Source: Bacillus sp. FJAT-25509 (GTDB lineage: Bacteria; Bacillota; Bacilli; Bacillales; Bacillaceae_G). Taken from it: 64,000 nt of DNA. Below the pieces are notes generated by a model, which had not been told where the DNA came from, made no database searches, and saw only the letters and a list, made by a program, of their open reading frames with translations. The DNA lies in NCBI RefSeq assembly GCF_001420605.1, contig NZ_LJIZ01000032.1, forward strand, positions 186,001 through 250,000, in the 5' to 3' direction. Positions within the stretch are counted from its first letter, which is position 1, and each line of letters begins with the position of its first letter. A program made the translations under genes and the position numbers. Shown here one piece after another: positions 53,692 to 62,742 of this stretch.

Positions 53692-53697
53692 TTAATG

Positions 53698-53732
53698 GAT
53701 AGTGAAGCCAAATATTTGGATTCACTATCTTC
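53698..53732 (+). terminator. Hairpin, terminator or attenuator after the importer genes
   Basis: GATAGTGAA (53698-53706) pairs with TTCACTATC (53721-53729) with inner CCAA/TTGG; TTCATTTT follows, a weak T-run, so read-through to the peptidase is likely. Confidence 0.6.
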
Positions 53733-53750
53733 ATTTTGGAGGAGATATAA

Positions 53751-55826
53751 ATGAGTTTAAGACTAACTATACCTGAAGATATTTATCGATTTGAATGGCC
53801 AAGTAATCCTGTAATTTCACCTGATGGGAAACATGTAATCTATGAAAAAACGAAAGCACGTCAGAATGAAAATGACTATGAATCCCATTTGTTCTTATCT
53901 AATATAGAAGGAAAAACGGATGAGCAACTAACGACGAACGGAACAAGTAATACTTATCCTATATGGTCGCCAAAAGAAAACTCCATTGCATATCTATCTA
54001 ATTGTAGTTATGGTTCGCAAATTTGGGTTTTATCGTTAGACAGTAGGCAGGAGACCTGTCTAACTAAATTTAAACATGGCATTAGCTCAATTGTTTGGTC
54101 ACCAAATAGTGATCTAATTTATGGTTTAGTGCCAGTAGCGCAAGACGGAGAAGTAGAAGTGTTTGATGAAAATATAAGTGAAGCGGAAGCCAGTGATGAA
54201 ATCAATGGTCGAAAAAAGCTATGGCTAGAAGGTTCAAAACATTTCAATAAGCTTTATTACAAAAATGATGGGATTGGATTACAAACGCAATTCATTCGCC
54301 AACTTGTTTCGATAAATGTTAAAACTGGTGAGTTCAAACAATTAACGAATAGGCAAAATCATCTATCAAATCCTGCTATCTCACCGAATGGAAAATATAT
54401 TTCTTTTACTTCCTTTAATGATGGAGAGAGTGGTCTTTATGGGGGAAGAATCTACTCTATACCTACTCATGGTGGAGAAGAAAAGTTAGTGTATCCTGAA
54501 GCAAATGCGCATTCGCCATCGTATTCACCTGATGGAAAATGGATTGCGTTTTTTTCATACCGTCATAATCAAATTCAATTATTTCTTATTCCAGCTGATG
54601 GAGGAGATGCAAGATGTTTAAGCAAACAATATCATGATACGCTAAATGATATGATTTTTACTGATATGCGCTTTTTGAAAAGTCCTTTAAAACCTGAGTG
54701 GTCCCAAAATGGAAAGTACGTTTTTTGCCTCGGAACTCGTGAAGGTAGAAATGAAATTGTCCGATTTGCTGTGGAAGATTCAGATGGAAGAGGGCTGATT
54801 GTAGTTGGCGGGGACAGAACTATTTTTCATTTCTCTTACAATGGGGATCAAACATTTGTTGTAGCCTATTCGTCTGTTAAACACCCTGGAAAAATTGCTG
54901 TGGTTAATGTTGAGAAAGATACAGGAAATCATTATAAAAAAAGAGAACCATCAGAAGAGTTTTCTATTCCAGAAGCACCTTCCCTTTCAACAAACGAAGT
55001 ACGATTAGATCACTGTAATGATGCCTTATTATCTGAGGTAAAGGTTGTTAAACCAGCAGTCTTTTCGTATCTTTCAGAGGATGATTGGCAGATTCAAGGA
55101 TTTGTTCTTAAGCCAGCTAATTTTGAAGAAGGGAAAAAATACCCCGTATTATTAGATATTCATGGTGGTCCCCATTCCTCGTTTGGCTATACTTATTTTC
55201 ATCAAATGCAACTATTTTCTGCAAAGGGTTTTGCTGTTGTCTACCTTAATCCACGAGGGACATCTGGGTTTGGTACAGATTTTACGAATGCTGTGTGTGG
55301 TGATTATGGCGGGAAGGATATGAATGACCTTTTAAATGGGTTAAACGAGGCCTTACGTCGTTTTGATTTTCTTGATAAAAACAAGGTGGCAGTCAATGGG
55401 ATTAGTTATGGTGGATTTATGGTCAATTGGCTAGTTACAAATACGGATCAATTTTTTGCTGCCGTATCAGAAGGCTGTATTTCTAACTGGGTGTCAATGT
55501 ATGGTACTAGTGATATTGCCCCTGAATTTCTTGAAGTAGAGTTTTTTGGGAAAACGGATGTAGAATCACTTTGGAAACGCTCACCACTTGCTTATGTGGA
55601 AAATGTGAATACGCCACTTTTGCTTCTTCATAATGAGAGCGATTTAAGATGTCCTATAGAACAGGCTGAACAGTTTTACTCACAAATAAAGCGTAGGGGA
55701 GGAGAGGTTCAATTTACTCGGATACCGAACTCAAGCCACGCACTCCTTCAAACAGGAAAACCGACGCTACGAATTGAAAGGTTAGAAGCCATTCTAGATT
55801 TTGTAACCTCACATTTACCAGAATAA
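53751..55826 (+). CDS. S9-family serine peptidase (acylaminoacyl-peptidase/prolyl oligopeptidase type)
   Basis: A 691-residue protein. Residues 1-430 form a beta-propeller with repeated TolB/PD40-like motifs (NPVISPDGKHVIYEK; YPIWSPKENSIAYLS; SPSYSPDGKWIAFFS). The C-terminal hydrolase has the nucleophile Ser552 in NGISYGG, Asp631 in ESDLRCP and His663 in SSHALL. It removes acylated or ordinary N-terminal residues from short peptides in the cytoplasm, and an acylaminoacyl-peptidase would release N-acyl amino acids that the neighbouring M20 enzyme could deacylate. ATG 53751 behind GGAGGAG. Confidence 0.92.
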   Translation: MSLRLTIPEDIYRFEWPSNPVISPDGKHVIYEKTKARQNENDYESHLFLSNIEGKTDEQLTTNGTSNTYPIWSPKENSIAYLSNCSYGSQIWVLSLDSRQETCLTKFKHGISSIVWSPNSDLIYGLVPVAQDGEVEVFDENISEAEASDEINGRKKLWLEGSKHFNKLYYKNDGIGLQTQFIRQLVSINVKTGEFKQLTNRQNHLSNPAISPNGKYISFTSFNDGESGLYGGRIYSIPTHGGEEKLVYPEANAHSPSYSPDGKWIAFFSYRHNQIQLFLIPADGGDARCLSKQYHDTLNDMIFTDMRFLKSPLKPEWSQNGKYVFCLGTREGRNEIVRFAVEDSDGRGLIVVGGDRTIFHFSYNGDQTFVVAYSSVKHPGKIAVVNVEKDTGNHYKKREPSEEFSIPEAPSLSTNEVRLDHCNDALLSEVKVVKPAVFSYLSEDDWQIQGFVLKPANFEEGKKYPVLLDIHGGPHSSFGYTYFHQMQLFSAKGFAVVYLNPRGTSGFGTDFTNAVCGDYGGKDMNDLLNGLNEALRRFDFLDKNKVAVNGISYGGFMVNWLVTNTDQFFAAVSEGCISNWVSMYGTSDIAPEFLEVEFFGKTDVESLWKRSPLAYVENVNTPLLLLHNESDLRCPIEQAEQFYSQIKRRGGEVQFTRIPNSSHALLQTGKPTLRIERLEAILDFVTSHLPE

Positions 55827-55851
55827 ATTGCAAAAGGGAGATTGGCTAATT

Positions 55852-56994
55852 ATGAATAAGATTAATACATGGGTTTCTAAGCATGAAGAATCCATAAAAA
55901 CTACTTATCATTACCTTCATAATCATGCTGAAATTAGTTGGAAAGAGGTTGAGACAACTAAGTTCTTATGTAAACAATTAGAAAAATTGGATATTCCATA
56001 CGAAACATTCGAGGACATAACGGGTGTCGTTGGATACTGGGGAAATAAAAATGAAGGACCAACAATCGGGATTAGATCAGATATGGATGCTTTGTGGCAG
56101 CTAGTGGATGGAGAATGGAAAGCGAATCATTCTTGTGGACATGATGCTCATATGACCATGGTCCTTTATGCCATTACTTGTTTGAAGGAAATTGGTTATG
56201 AACCTAAAGGATTGATAAAAATAATCTTTCAACCAGCAGAGGAAACAGGGAAAGGTGCCAAAGCAATAATTGAAAGAGGTGTTCTAAATGACGTGAAACT
56301 CTTACTCGGTCTTCATGTACGTCCTATTCAAGAATTGAAATTTGGAGAAGCGGCACCTGCTATCTATCATGGGGCTACTACTTTATTAAAAGGGAACATT
56401 AAAGGACTACAGGCTCACGGTGCTAGACCCAATCTTGGTATAAATGTAGTCGATTCACTTGGAGCAATCATTCAAGCAGTCAATGCGATAAAGGTAGACC
56501 CATCTGTTTCTGCATCTGCAAAGCTGACTATGGTTAAGGCCGGTGGAGATAATGTAAATATCATCCCAGACTATGCTGAGTTCGGAATTGATGTTCGAGC
56601 AGAACGAAATGATATAATGAAAGAGCTAATTAAAGATATTGAACATGCGGTTTTTGCAGCTGGAACGGCTAATCATGCAGAAGTTTCTATGGAAACCATT
56701 GCAGAAATGGTAGCTGCAGAAAAGAGTCCCCTTATGGAAGAGGTTATAAAAGCGGCAATCGTGGAAGCGATGGGAGTTGAAGGTTTGGCACCAGCGGTTA
56801 TTACTCCTGGAGGAGAGGACTTTCATTTTTACAAAACAAACTTCCCTCATATACAAACAACAATGGTTGGCTTAGGAACAGATTTGGAGCCAGGCCTGCA
56901 TCACCCGAATATGAGCTTTAATCTAGATTCTCTGTCAAACGGCGTTAAAATCTTAAGTACTGCTATAATCAAGATGTTGACATTATCACAATAA
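55852..56994 (+). CDS. M20D amidohydrolase (N-acyl-L-amino-acid hydrolase type)
   Basis: A 380-residue zinc amidohydrolase: IRSDMDAL, Cys95-Gly-His97-Asp-Ala-His100 as a metal site, catalytic Glu130-Glu131 in PAEETGKGA, GLHVRP, and GGEDFHFY near the end. The family hydrolyses N-acyl amino acids, aminobenzoyl-glutamate and related amides. In Geobacillus an M20D enzyme serves as L-desuccinylase for the racemase pathway; this gene is the candidate for that step. ATG 55852 behind AAAGGGAG; the open frame begins at 55828. Last gene of the cluster. Confidence 0.88.
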   Translation: MNKINTWVSKHEESIKTTYHYLHNHAEISWKEVETTKFLCKQLEKLDIPYETFEDITGVVGYWGNKNEGPTIGIRSDMDALWQLVDGEWKANHSCGHDAHMTMVLYAITCLKEIGYEPKGLIKIIFQPAEETGKGAKAIIERGVLNDVKLLLGLHVRPIQELKFGEAAPAIYHGATTLLKGNIKGLQAHGARPNLGINVVDSLGAIIQAVNAIKVDPSVSASAKLTMVKAGGDNVNIIPDYAEFGIDVRAERNDIMKELIKDIEHAVFAAGTANHAEVSMETIAEMVAAEKSPLMEEVIKAAIVEAMGVEGLAPAVITPGGEDFHFYKTNFPHIQTTMVGLGTDLEPGLHHPNMSFNLDSLSNGVKILSTAIIKMLTLSQ

Positions 56995-57103
56995 ATGGAT
57001 GAGGACTCGGTTGTTTACGAGTCTTTTTTATTTTGTAAGAGAATTAATTATACAAGGGACTGAATTTGGAACACTAATAGAAAAAGATAAAGGGAGGATT
57101 TTT

Positions 57104-57889
57104 ATGCGAAAAATAACTTTATTTTTTCTATGTCTATTTTTGTGGATACAGTTGCCAGAAAAGACACATGCTGCAGACAAAATTCCAATTTTAATTTATC
57201 ATAATATTGATGAGTTTACGGGTCATGGAGTAAGGGATTTATTTGTTTCACCAGAGAATTTCGAAAAACAAATAATTTATTTACGTGATCATGGCTTTAC
57301 GCTTTTAACGTTTGAACAATGGGGAGACCGTAATAAAGTAAAGAAACCGATTTTTATTACGATTGATGACGGTTATAAAAATAACTTAAATGTATTAAAA
57401 ATCTTTCAAAAATTGAAATCGGATACGTTTACACCAAAAGCAACTATATTTGCGATATCCGACTATATTGGATGGCCGGATCGTCTTTCAAGTGCGGAGT
57501 TAAAAAAGATGTCTGATTCAGGGATGTTTTCAATCCAATCGCACACTGCAACCCATCCAGATTTAAGGAAGATAGATGACTACAAGCATGAATTAAAAGA
57601 TTCAAAAGATAAGATCCAATCAATTACTGGAAAAGCTGTGATCGCTCTCTCGTATCCTTATGGTTATCATAATGATAAAGTTATTGAGGAAACAAAAAAG
57701 TACTATACTTTTGCAGTAGCGACAGATCCGAAATATTTTGTAGAAAAAGGTACAAAGAATGAAGTCTATCTTTTACCTAGAATCTATATTAAATATGACA
57801 CTACAATGGATGAATTTGCTAAGCTTGTAGAAGGACAAGCTAAAGTAATTGTAAATTTTAGAGAATCTGAGACTATTTATAACGAGTGA
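57104..57889 (+). CDS. Polysaccharide deacetylase family protein, secreted
   Basis: A 261-residue protein with a signal peptide (1-23, cleavage after THAA). The NodB-like domain has IPILIYHNID, TIDDGYKNN, the His-x3-His motif in QSHTATHPDL and SYPYGYHN. The motifs are the PgaB/IcaB-like variant rather than the PdaA type at 29349. It deacetylates poly-N-acetylglucosamine or peptidoglycan at the cell surface. A PgaC-like glycosyltransferase lies far away at 8992, so a link between them is speculative. ATG 57104 behind AGGGAGG. A terminator follows. Confidence 0.9.
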   Translation: MRKITLFFLCLFLWIQLPEKTHAADKIPILIYHNIDEFTGHGVRDLFVSPENFEKQIIYLRDHGFTLLTFEQWGDRNKVKKPIFITIDDGYKNNLNVLKIFQKLKSDTFTPKATIFAISDYIGWPDRLSSAELKKMSDSGMFSIQSHTATHPDLRKIDDYKHELKDSKDKIQSITGKAVIALSYPYGYHNDKVIEETKKYYTFAVATDPKYFVEKGTKNEVYLLPRIYIKYDTTMDEFAKLVEGQAKVIVNFRESETIYNE

Positions 57890-57893
57890 ATGC

Positions 57894-57937
57894 GGTTTTC
57901 TCATAAGTCTTTAGACTTTATGAGAAAACCTTTTTTT
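57894..57937 (+). terminator. Terminator after the second deacetylase gene
   Basis: GGTTTTCTCATAAGTCT pairs with AGACTTTATGAGAAAACC around a 2-base tip (one bulge), followed by seven T. Confidence 0.93.
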
Positions 57938-58120
57938 ATTGATCAGCTTTAAGATATTCTATCTATCATGAAATTGCTTAGTTAAATGATTAATTTTTTC
58001 TTTTACCATGGGGAAAATTACCTTTTTTTAACTTTGTCGATAAATAGGAGGTTTGTGAATAGTTTGTCTCATGGTATGATATAGTAAGTGATAGATTAAT
58101 GAGATAGAAAAGGTGATTAA

Positions 58121-58600
58121 ATGAGACCAAATCCATCACAAAGACCATCACCTAAAATGAGGTCAGTATGGAGAATAACATCACTATTAAGTAGTATCTC
58201 TTTAGTTGCATTACCAATTATCTGTTATTTTCTTATGAGATATTTTTCACTTCCCTTCTTTATTCTGATGATTATTATAGGTGTCGTTATAGCGTTAATT
58301 ATTTTTTTAACTTTATTTTTACCAACACTTAAATTGAAATATACCGCATATGAGATTTATGAAAATGAGTTAGAAATCCAAAAAGGAATATTTGTTATTA
58401 AACGAATTGTAATTCCTATGGTCAGAGTTCAACACGTTACGACAGAAGTAGGACCAATACTGCGTCGATACGGTTTATCTACAGTGAATATTTCCACGGC
58501 AGCCACCACACATGAAATTGAAGGCTTAGAACACCATATCGCTGAGAAGCTTAGAGATAAAATTATCTACTTAGCAAGGATAAGTGATGAAGATGTATGA
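58121..58600 (+). CDS. ydbS: bPH2-domain membrane protein YdbS
   Basis: A 159-residue protein: basic N-terminus, two transmembrane helices (about 19-40 and 45-66), then a bacterial PH-like domain (bPH_2; YEIYENELEIQKGIFVIKRIVIPM in parts, RVQHVTTEVGPILRRYGLSTV). The length equals B. subtilis YdbS. YdbS/YdbT have been connected with antimicrobial-peptide tolerance; biochemistry is unknown. Ribosome site AAAAGGTG. Overlaps the ydbT start by 14 bases, an obligate pair. Confidence 0.9.
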   Translation: MRPNPSQRPSPKMRSVWRITSLLSSISLVALPIICYFLMRYFSLPFFILMIIIGVVIALIIFLTLFLPTLKLKYTAYEIYENELEIQKGIFVIKRIVIPMVRVQHVTTEVGPILRRYGLSTVNISTAATTHEIEGLEHHIAEKLRDKIIYLARISDEDV

Positions 58601-60008
58601 GCCAAAAAGACAACATCCAGCTTATATACTTACCGTATTTTTAGAACAAATTAAAAACGTACTAATACCACTAATTATACTTTTAGTTTCAGGTGGTAAA
58701 GGGTCTATGTTTCAATATTTGTTTGCTGCTGTTCTGATTGTTTTTCCAGTTGCTTCAGCAATTATAAAATGGTATCGATTTACTTACTATATAACTGAAG
58801 ATGAATTTAGAATTCGTTCGGGATTATTTGTAATCGAAAATACATTTATTCAAAAAGAACGTATTCAGTCTTTTTCAATTAATGCTGGATTTATTCAACA
58901 GTTTTTTAATGTGGTGAGCGTACGAATTGAAACAGCTGGTGGAAAAAAAGCTGAAGGTATATTAAATGCAATACCTAAGGAAGTGGCACTTTCATTAAAA
59001 AATGAAGTATTAAACTCTAGAAAGAAAAAAGTAGGTTTGGGTGTAGCTGAGGAAAATAGTGTACAAGCAGTGCCATTAGTCGATATAAGTTTAACAATTG
59101 AAACGAGAAAACTTTTCTTAGCTGGAATCACTTCCTTTGAAGTTGGACTAGCTTTTGCCGTTTTAGCATCATTATTTTCTCAAATTGAGGATTTACTCCC
59201 GCATAGTATTTATGTGGCAATATATAATCAAATACAAACATTCACTTACATGATGTTTTTTATTGTATTTTTAGCTAGTTTATTACTTTCCCTAATTTTT
59301 TCAACCATTCGATACATATTAAAATTTGCAAACTTTACTGTCCAAAGAAGAGATGATCGAATTATTATTACAAGAGGGTTATTCGAAAAAAATGAATTTA
59401 CGGTGTCTTTAAAACGAATTCAAGGAGTAGTTGTAAAAGAAGGGATCCTTCGTCAATTATTTGGCTATTCTACAGTTTACGTCGAAGCTGTTGGCATGGG
59501 AGATAAGCAGGAACAAGGTAGACATGTACTTCATCCATTTATTAAAACGAAGGATGTGCACTTATTCCTAAAAAATTTTATTCCTTCTATTAACTATGAT
59601 GAAATATCAAACCGAGCACCAAAAAGAGCTCGAAAAACATATTATTCAAGAATGATTATTACTTTTCTTCTAATAGCAAGTGGAATTGTATTACTTCCAT
59701 TTGTTCATTTCTGGGCTTATGGCATTGTTTTAATCGGTATATTTATTGGGGAATTAGGATTTAGAAATGCAGGCTATACATTATTAGATCGAACTGTGAT
59801 CATTCAGTCTGGTTATTTCTCAAGAACAACTGCGATTTTACCAAAAGAGCGAATACAAGTATTGATCGGTGAACAAAGTTTCCTTCAAAAAAGGGTAAAA
59901 CTAAAATCGATCTACATTACGATTCTTTCAAGCCAATTTGGTCGTACTTATCAGGTAAGACATTTAGATGAAAAAGACGTTAATCGAATGATTGGTTGGT
60001 TTAGTTAA
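58587..60008 (+). CDS. ydbT: Three-bPH2-domain membrane protein YdbT
   Basis: A 473-residue membrane protein with three PH-like domains, each introduced by a pair of transmembrane helices. The repeating signature is (F/I)xIRSGLFxxExTxIxxxRIQSFSI (about 75), IIITRGLFEKNEFTVSLKRIQGV (about 265) and VIIQSGYFSRTTAILPKERIQVL (about 405), here cut for brevity. It works with YdbS at the membrane. ATG 58587 gives the best spacing from AAGGA; GTG 58584 and ATG 58593 are alternatives. Confidence 0.9.
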   Translation: MKMYEPKRQHPAYILTVFLEQIKNVLIPLIILLVSGGKGSMFQYLFAAVLIVFPVASAIIKWYRFTYYITEDEFRIRSGLFVIENTFIQKERIQSFSINAGFIQQFFNVVSVRIETAGGKKAEGILNAIPKEVALSLKNEVLNSRKKKVGLGVAEENSVQAVPLVDISLTIETRKLFLAGITSFEVGLAFAVLASLFSQIEDLLPHSIYVAIYNQIQTFTYMMFFIVFLASLLLSLIFSTIRYILKFANFTVQRRDDRIIITRGLFEKNEFTVSLKRIQGVVVKEGILRQLFGYSTVYVEAVGMGDKQEQGRHVLHPFIKTKDVHLFLKNFIPSINYDEISNRAPKRARKTYYSRMIITFLLIASGIVLLPFVHFWAYGIVLIGIFIGELGFRNAGYTLLDRTVIIQSGYFSRTTAILPKERIQVLIGEQSFLQKRVKLKSIYITILSSQFGRTYQVRHLDEKDVNRMIGWFS

Positions 60009-60036
60009 TAAATATTTGTACATTATTTTTAAATGA

Positions 60037-60072
60037 AGACGTGTATACATTAGTGTAAGCACGTCTTTTTTT
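60037..60072 (+). terminator. Terminator of the ydbS-ydbT operon
   Basis: AGACGTG pairs with CACGTCT around a partly paired loop (TGTA...TACA), followed by seven T. Confidence 0.85.
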
Positions 60073-60111
60073 AACGCTTAAATTTATTTTTTCTACTGGG
60101 AGGAAAAGAAC

Positions 60112-61548
60112 TTGAGGAAACGAATATTTGTAGGAATACTCCTCTTAACCGTGTTTGTTACAGTTTTACATACGCTGTGGAACAAACCTGCACCATTAAG
60201 GCATGGAGTAATTGATGATGTTGGCCATCTTCTTCCTACTAAAATTGATCGGATTGTCAAAGGAAAGGAAGTAGATCAATTAAAGAAAATTGTAATCGAT
60301 GCAAAAAAACAAGGGAAGACAGTTTCAATTGCAGGCGAGCGACATAGTCAAGGTGGTCATACATATTATAAAGATGGTGTGGTGATCGATTTAAAAACAT
60401 TTAATAAGGTTGAAAAAGTGGATCCCGTTGAGAAGACAGTGATTGTTCAAAGTGGTGCAACATGGGGAGATATACAAAAAGCGATTAATCCTTATCATCT
60501 TGCATTAAAGGTAACTCAGTCACAAGAGATTTTCTCAGTAGGCGGTTCATTAAGTGTGAACGCACACGGTCGTGATATTCGGAATCACTCATTAGCTAGT
60601 ACAGTTAATTGGTTTACATTATTAACACCTGAAGGGAAAGTAATGAAAGTAAGCCGCACAGAGAATAAAGAATTATTCCCTTATGTATTAGGTGGATATG
60701 GATTATTTGGAATTATTTTAGAAGTAGAGTTTCAACTAACAGATAATGAATTATATCGAATAGAAACAAAAACGATGGACTATAAGAAATATCCAAATTA
60801 TTTTAACAAGAACGTTTTAGAAAACGAAAATGCAAGAATGCATATTGCTAGAATTTCTGTAGCACCAGATAGCTTTTTAGATAAGGTTTATGCAATTAAT
60901 TATATGGCAACTTCCCGTAAAATGTCCGATTCAGATCAAGAGCTGAAGGATGATCATTCCGCTTTTTTACCGAAGTTGGCACTAGGTATGTCCAGAACTT
61001 CGGATATTGGTAAGGATCTCTTTTGGGATTTTCAATATCGCTTTATTCACTCCTTAAATGGAAACTATGAAACTCGTAATAATGTCATGCGTTCTGAAAG
61101 TAAGTTTATGGAATTCGATGACCGTCAAGATACACAAGTTTTACAGGAATTTTTTGTACCTGTAAATGAATTTGTTCATTACATTGATGATGTTAGAGAC
61201 TATTTACAATATGAAAATTTAAATATATTAAATATTACGATCCGTTACGTTGAAAAAGATGATGAAACAGTCATGAATTATGCGAAAGATGATATGTTTG
61301 CATTCGTTGTTTTGATTCAACATGGTAAAGATAAAGATTCTGTTCAATATGCAAAAGAGGTAATTCAAAAGTGGACTGATATAACGTTGGAGCATCGCGG
61401 TACCTATTATTTACCTTATTATCCATATCAGTCGAAGCAACAAATGGTAACAGCATATCCAAAAACGCAAGATTTTTTCAATAAGAAAAGAGAGTTTGAT
61501 CCAAATGGTGTATTTATGAATACTTTTTATGAAAATTATGGGGAGTAG
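60112..61548 (+). CDS. FAD-binding oxidase (GlcD/aldonolactone oxidase family), membrane-anchored
   Basis: A 478-residue flavoprotein. An N-terminal hydrophobic segment (about 5-23) may be a membrane anchor or signal. The FAD_binding_4 domain spans about 45-215: VSIAGERHSQGGHTYYKDG in pieces, QSGATWGDIQKAINPY, SVGGSLSVNAHGRD and GGYGLFGIILEVEF. The C-terminus ends FDPNGVF-like, as in aldonolactone/alditol oxidases. Substrate unknown. TTG 60112 behind GGGAGGAAAAG. It is followed four bases later by a half-size MFS protein, suggesting they act together. Confidence 0.87.
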   Translation: MRKRIFVGILLLTVFVTVLHTLWNKPAPLRHGVIDDVGHLLPTKIDRIVKGKEVDQLKKIVIDAKKQGKTVSIAGERHSQGGHTYYKDGVVIDLKTFNKVEKVDPVEKTVIVQSGATWGDIQKAINPYHLALKVTQSQEIFSVGGSLSVNAHGRDIRNHSLASTVNWFTLLTPEGKVMKVSRTENKELFPYVLGGYGLFGIILEVEFQLTDNELYRIETKTMDYKKYPNYFNKNVLENENARMHIARISVAPDSFLDKVYAINYMATSRKMSDSDQELKDDHSAFLPKLALGMSRTSDIGKDLFWDFQYRFIHSLNGNYETRNNVMRSESKFMEFDDRQDTQVLQEFFVPVNEFVHYIDDVRDYLQYENLNILNITIRYVEKDDETVMNYAKDDMFAFVVLIQHGKDKDSVQYAKEVIQKWTDITLEHRGTYYLPYYPYQSKQQMVTAYPKTQDFFNKKREFDPNGVFMNTFYENYGE

Positions 61549-61552
61549 TCCT

Positions 61553-62089
61553 ATGAACCGTTTTTTAATCGCATTACTTAGTATTATTGGGTTTAGTAGC
61601 TCTTTAGTATTTCCATATTATGTCCTCTTCTTAAGGAATATAGGAGATGCGTATGATGTATTTAGTTTATTATATGGACTCTTTTCATTAAGTTTGAGTG
61701 TGGTCGTATACTTTGGTGGTCGATTCGTTGACCGCGTTTCACCATTTTTATTAATGATATTTCATTCATTATTTTGCTGTTTATTGTTTTTTTCACTGCC
61801 TTTGATCGATAATATAAAGATTGTCTATATTGGGCAAGTTTTATTTGGAGGATTTACTGCGTTATTCAAGATCGCTGAAAAGAAATTATTTATGAACGCT
61901 TCATCTGATTTTTATAGAAGTTACTTATTTTGGACATCTTTTGTAACAGCTATTTGTATTATAGGTGTAGGAACTTTACTTGAATCAATTGACATTCAAT
62001 TTATGTTTCATTTAGCGGCTTGGCTTTTCTTAATAAGTGCACTCGGTCTTTGTTATAAAATGATAATGAGCAAGGTGTCGACTAGTTGA
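61553..62089 (+). CDS. Half-size MFS-like membrane protein
   Basis: A 178-residue, very hydrophobic protein with about five or six helices. It carries a degenerate major-facilitator loop between helices 2 and 3 (FGGRFVDRVSPFLLMI), so it equals one half of a normal 12-helix transporter. There is no sign of a second half downstream, and the end is a clean stop. Either it works as a homodimer or is a shortened descendant. ATG 61553 has GGGGAG at good distance; it begins 4 bases after the oxidase stop. Confidence 0.75.
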   Translation: MNRFLIALLSIIGFSSSLVFPYYVLFLRNIGDAYDVFSLLYGLFSLSLSVVVYFGGRFVDRVSPFLLMIFHSLFCCLLFFSLPLIDNIKIVYIGQVLFGGFTALFKIAEKKLFMNASSDFYRSYLFWTSFVTAICIIGVGTLLESIDIQFMFHLAAWLFLISALGLCYKMIMSKVSTS

Positions 62090-62300
62090 ATGTTTTTGGA
62101 ACGAATGGTCTGGTTCTTAGCAATGAAGTTTATTCTATAAATTCAATTCAACACAACAATGTTTTGTTTTTTATTGATTGTTATTATGCGTAACGTTGTT
62201 ATATTCCTTTTTATACAATAAAGTTAATGAACTAGTAGTATATTTTACAGATAAAGTACTGTTTTTAATAAAAATAAAACAATAAATTTAAAATTTTATA

Positions 62301-62329
62301 TTGTCTAAGTAACGAAACAATGTTATATT
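62301..62329 (+). promoter_or_regulatory. SigA-type promoter of the second glycine-rich microprotein
   Basis: TTGTCT (62301-62306) and TATATT (62324-62329) are 17 bases apart, 82 bases before the start at 62412. The gap 62090-62411 has no gene. Confidence 0.6.
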
Positions 62330-62411
62330 AACTTTAAATTAATTAAAGTATTTATGGAGACATTCATACTTTATGTGAAGTTAAATTGTATGGAAGGAAT
62401 GATTATATAGT

Positions 62412-62591
62412 ATGAGACATGAGGAAGCTGTAGGAATTTTTTATGCTGCTTTTGTAATTTTAGGATTAACGATTGGTTTAGGTGTAGGTTATTTTACATC
62501 ACATTTAATCGTAGGAGGATTTCTTGGTTTTGGAATTGGAATAGGTTTAGGTCTATTAAGTAATGCTATTTTATACATTAATAAAGACTGA
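62412..62591 (+). CDS. Glycine-rich two-helix microprotein (59 aa)
   Basis: A 59-codon gene beginning ATG at 62412; GGAAGGA lies about 13 bases upstream, farther than usual. The product starts MRHEEAVGIFYAAFVILG and has two glycine-rich helices, IGLGVGYF and GGFLGFGIGIGLGLL with HLIV between, and ends YINKD. Helix design and spacing match the microprotein at 10943-11107. A good promoter precedes it and a structured RNA element follows. The function is unknown. Confidence 0.65.
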   Translation: MRHEEAVGIFYAAFVILGLTIGLGVGYFTSHLIVGGFLGFGIGIGLGLLSNAILYINKD

Positions 62592-62595
62592 TTTT

Positions 62596-62668
62596 GACTG
62601 CTGTTCTAATGATCGCCAAAGGTTACTTTAGCTCGTCATCAGGCTAAGCGCCCGTTTTTTTAGCAGTC
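62596..62668 (+). other. Structured element after the microprotein gene
   Basis: GACTGCT (62596-62602) and AGCAGTC (62662-62668) are perfect outer arms. Inside, CGC/GCG and TTAGC (62628-62632)/GCTAA (62643-62647) form a second stem, and TTTTTTT precedes the outer right arm. It may be a terminator whose loop holds an inserted structure, or a small structured RNA. Confidence 0.5.
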
Positions 62669-62742
62669 AGATACTTAAGTTAGGCCATGAATACAAAATT
62701 GAAGTTAAATTTTATGCTTGAAATGTTAAAGGAGAGATGGTC

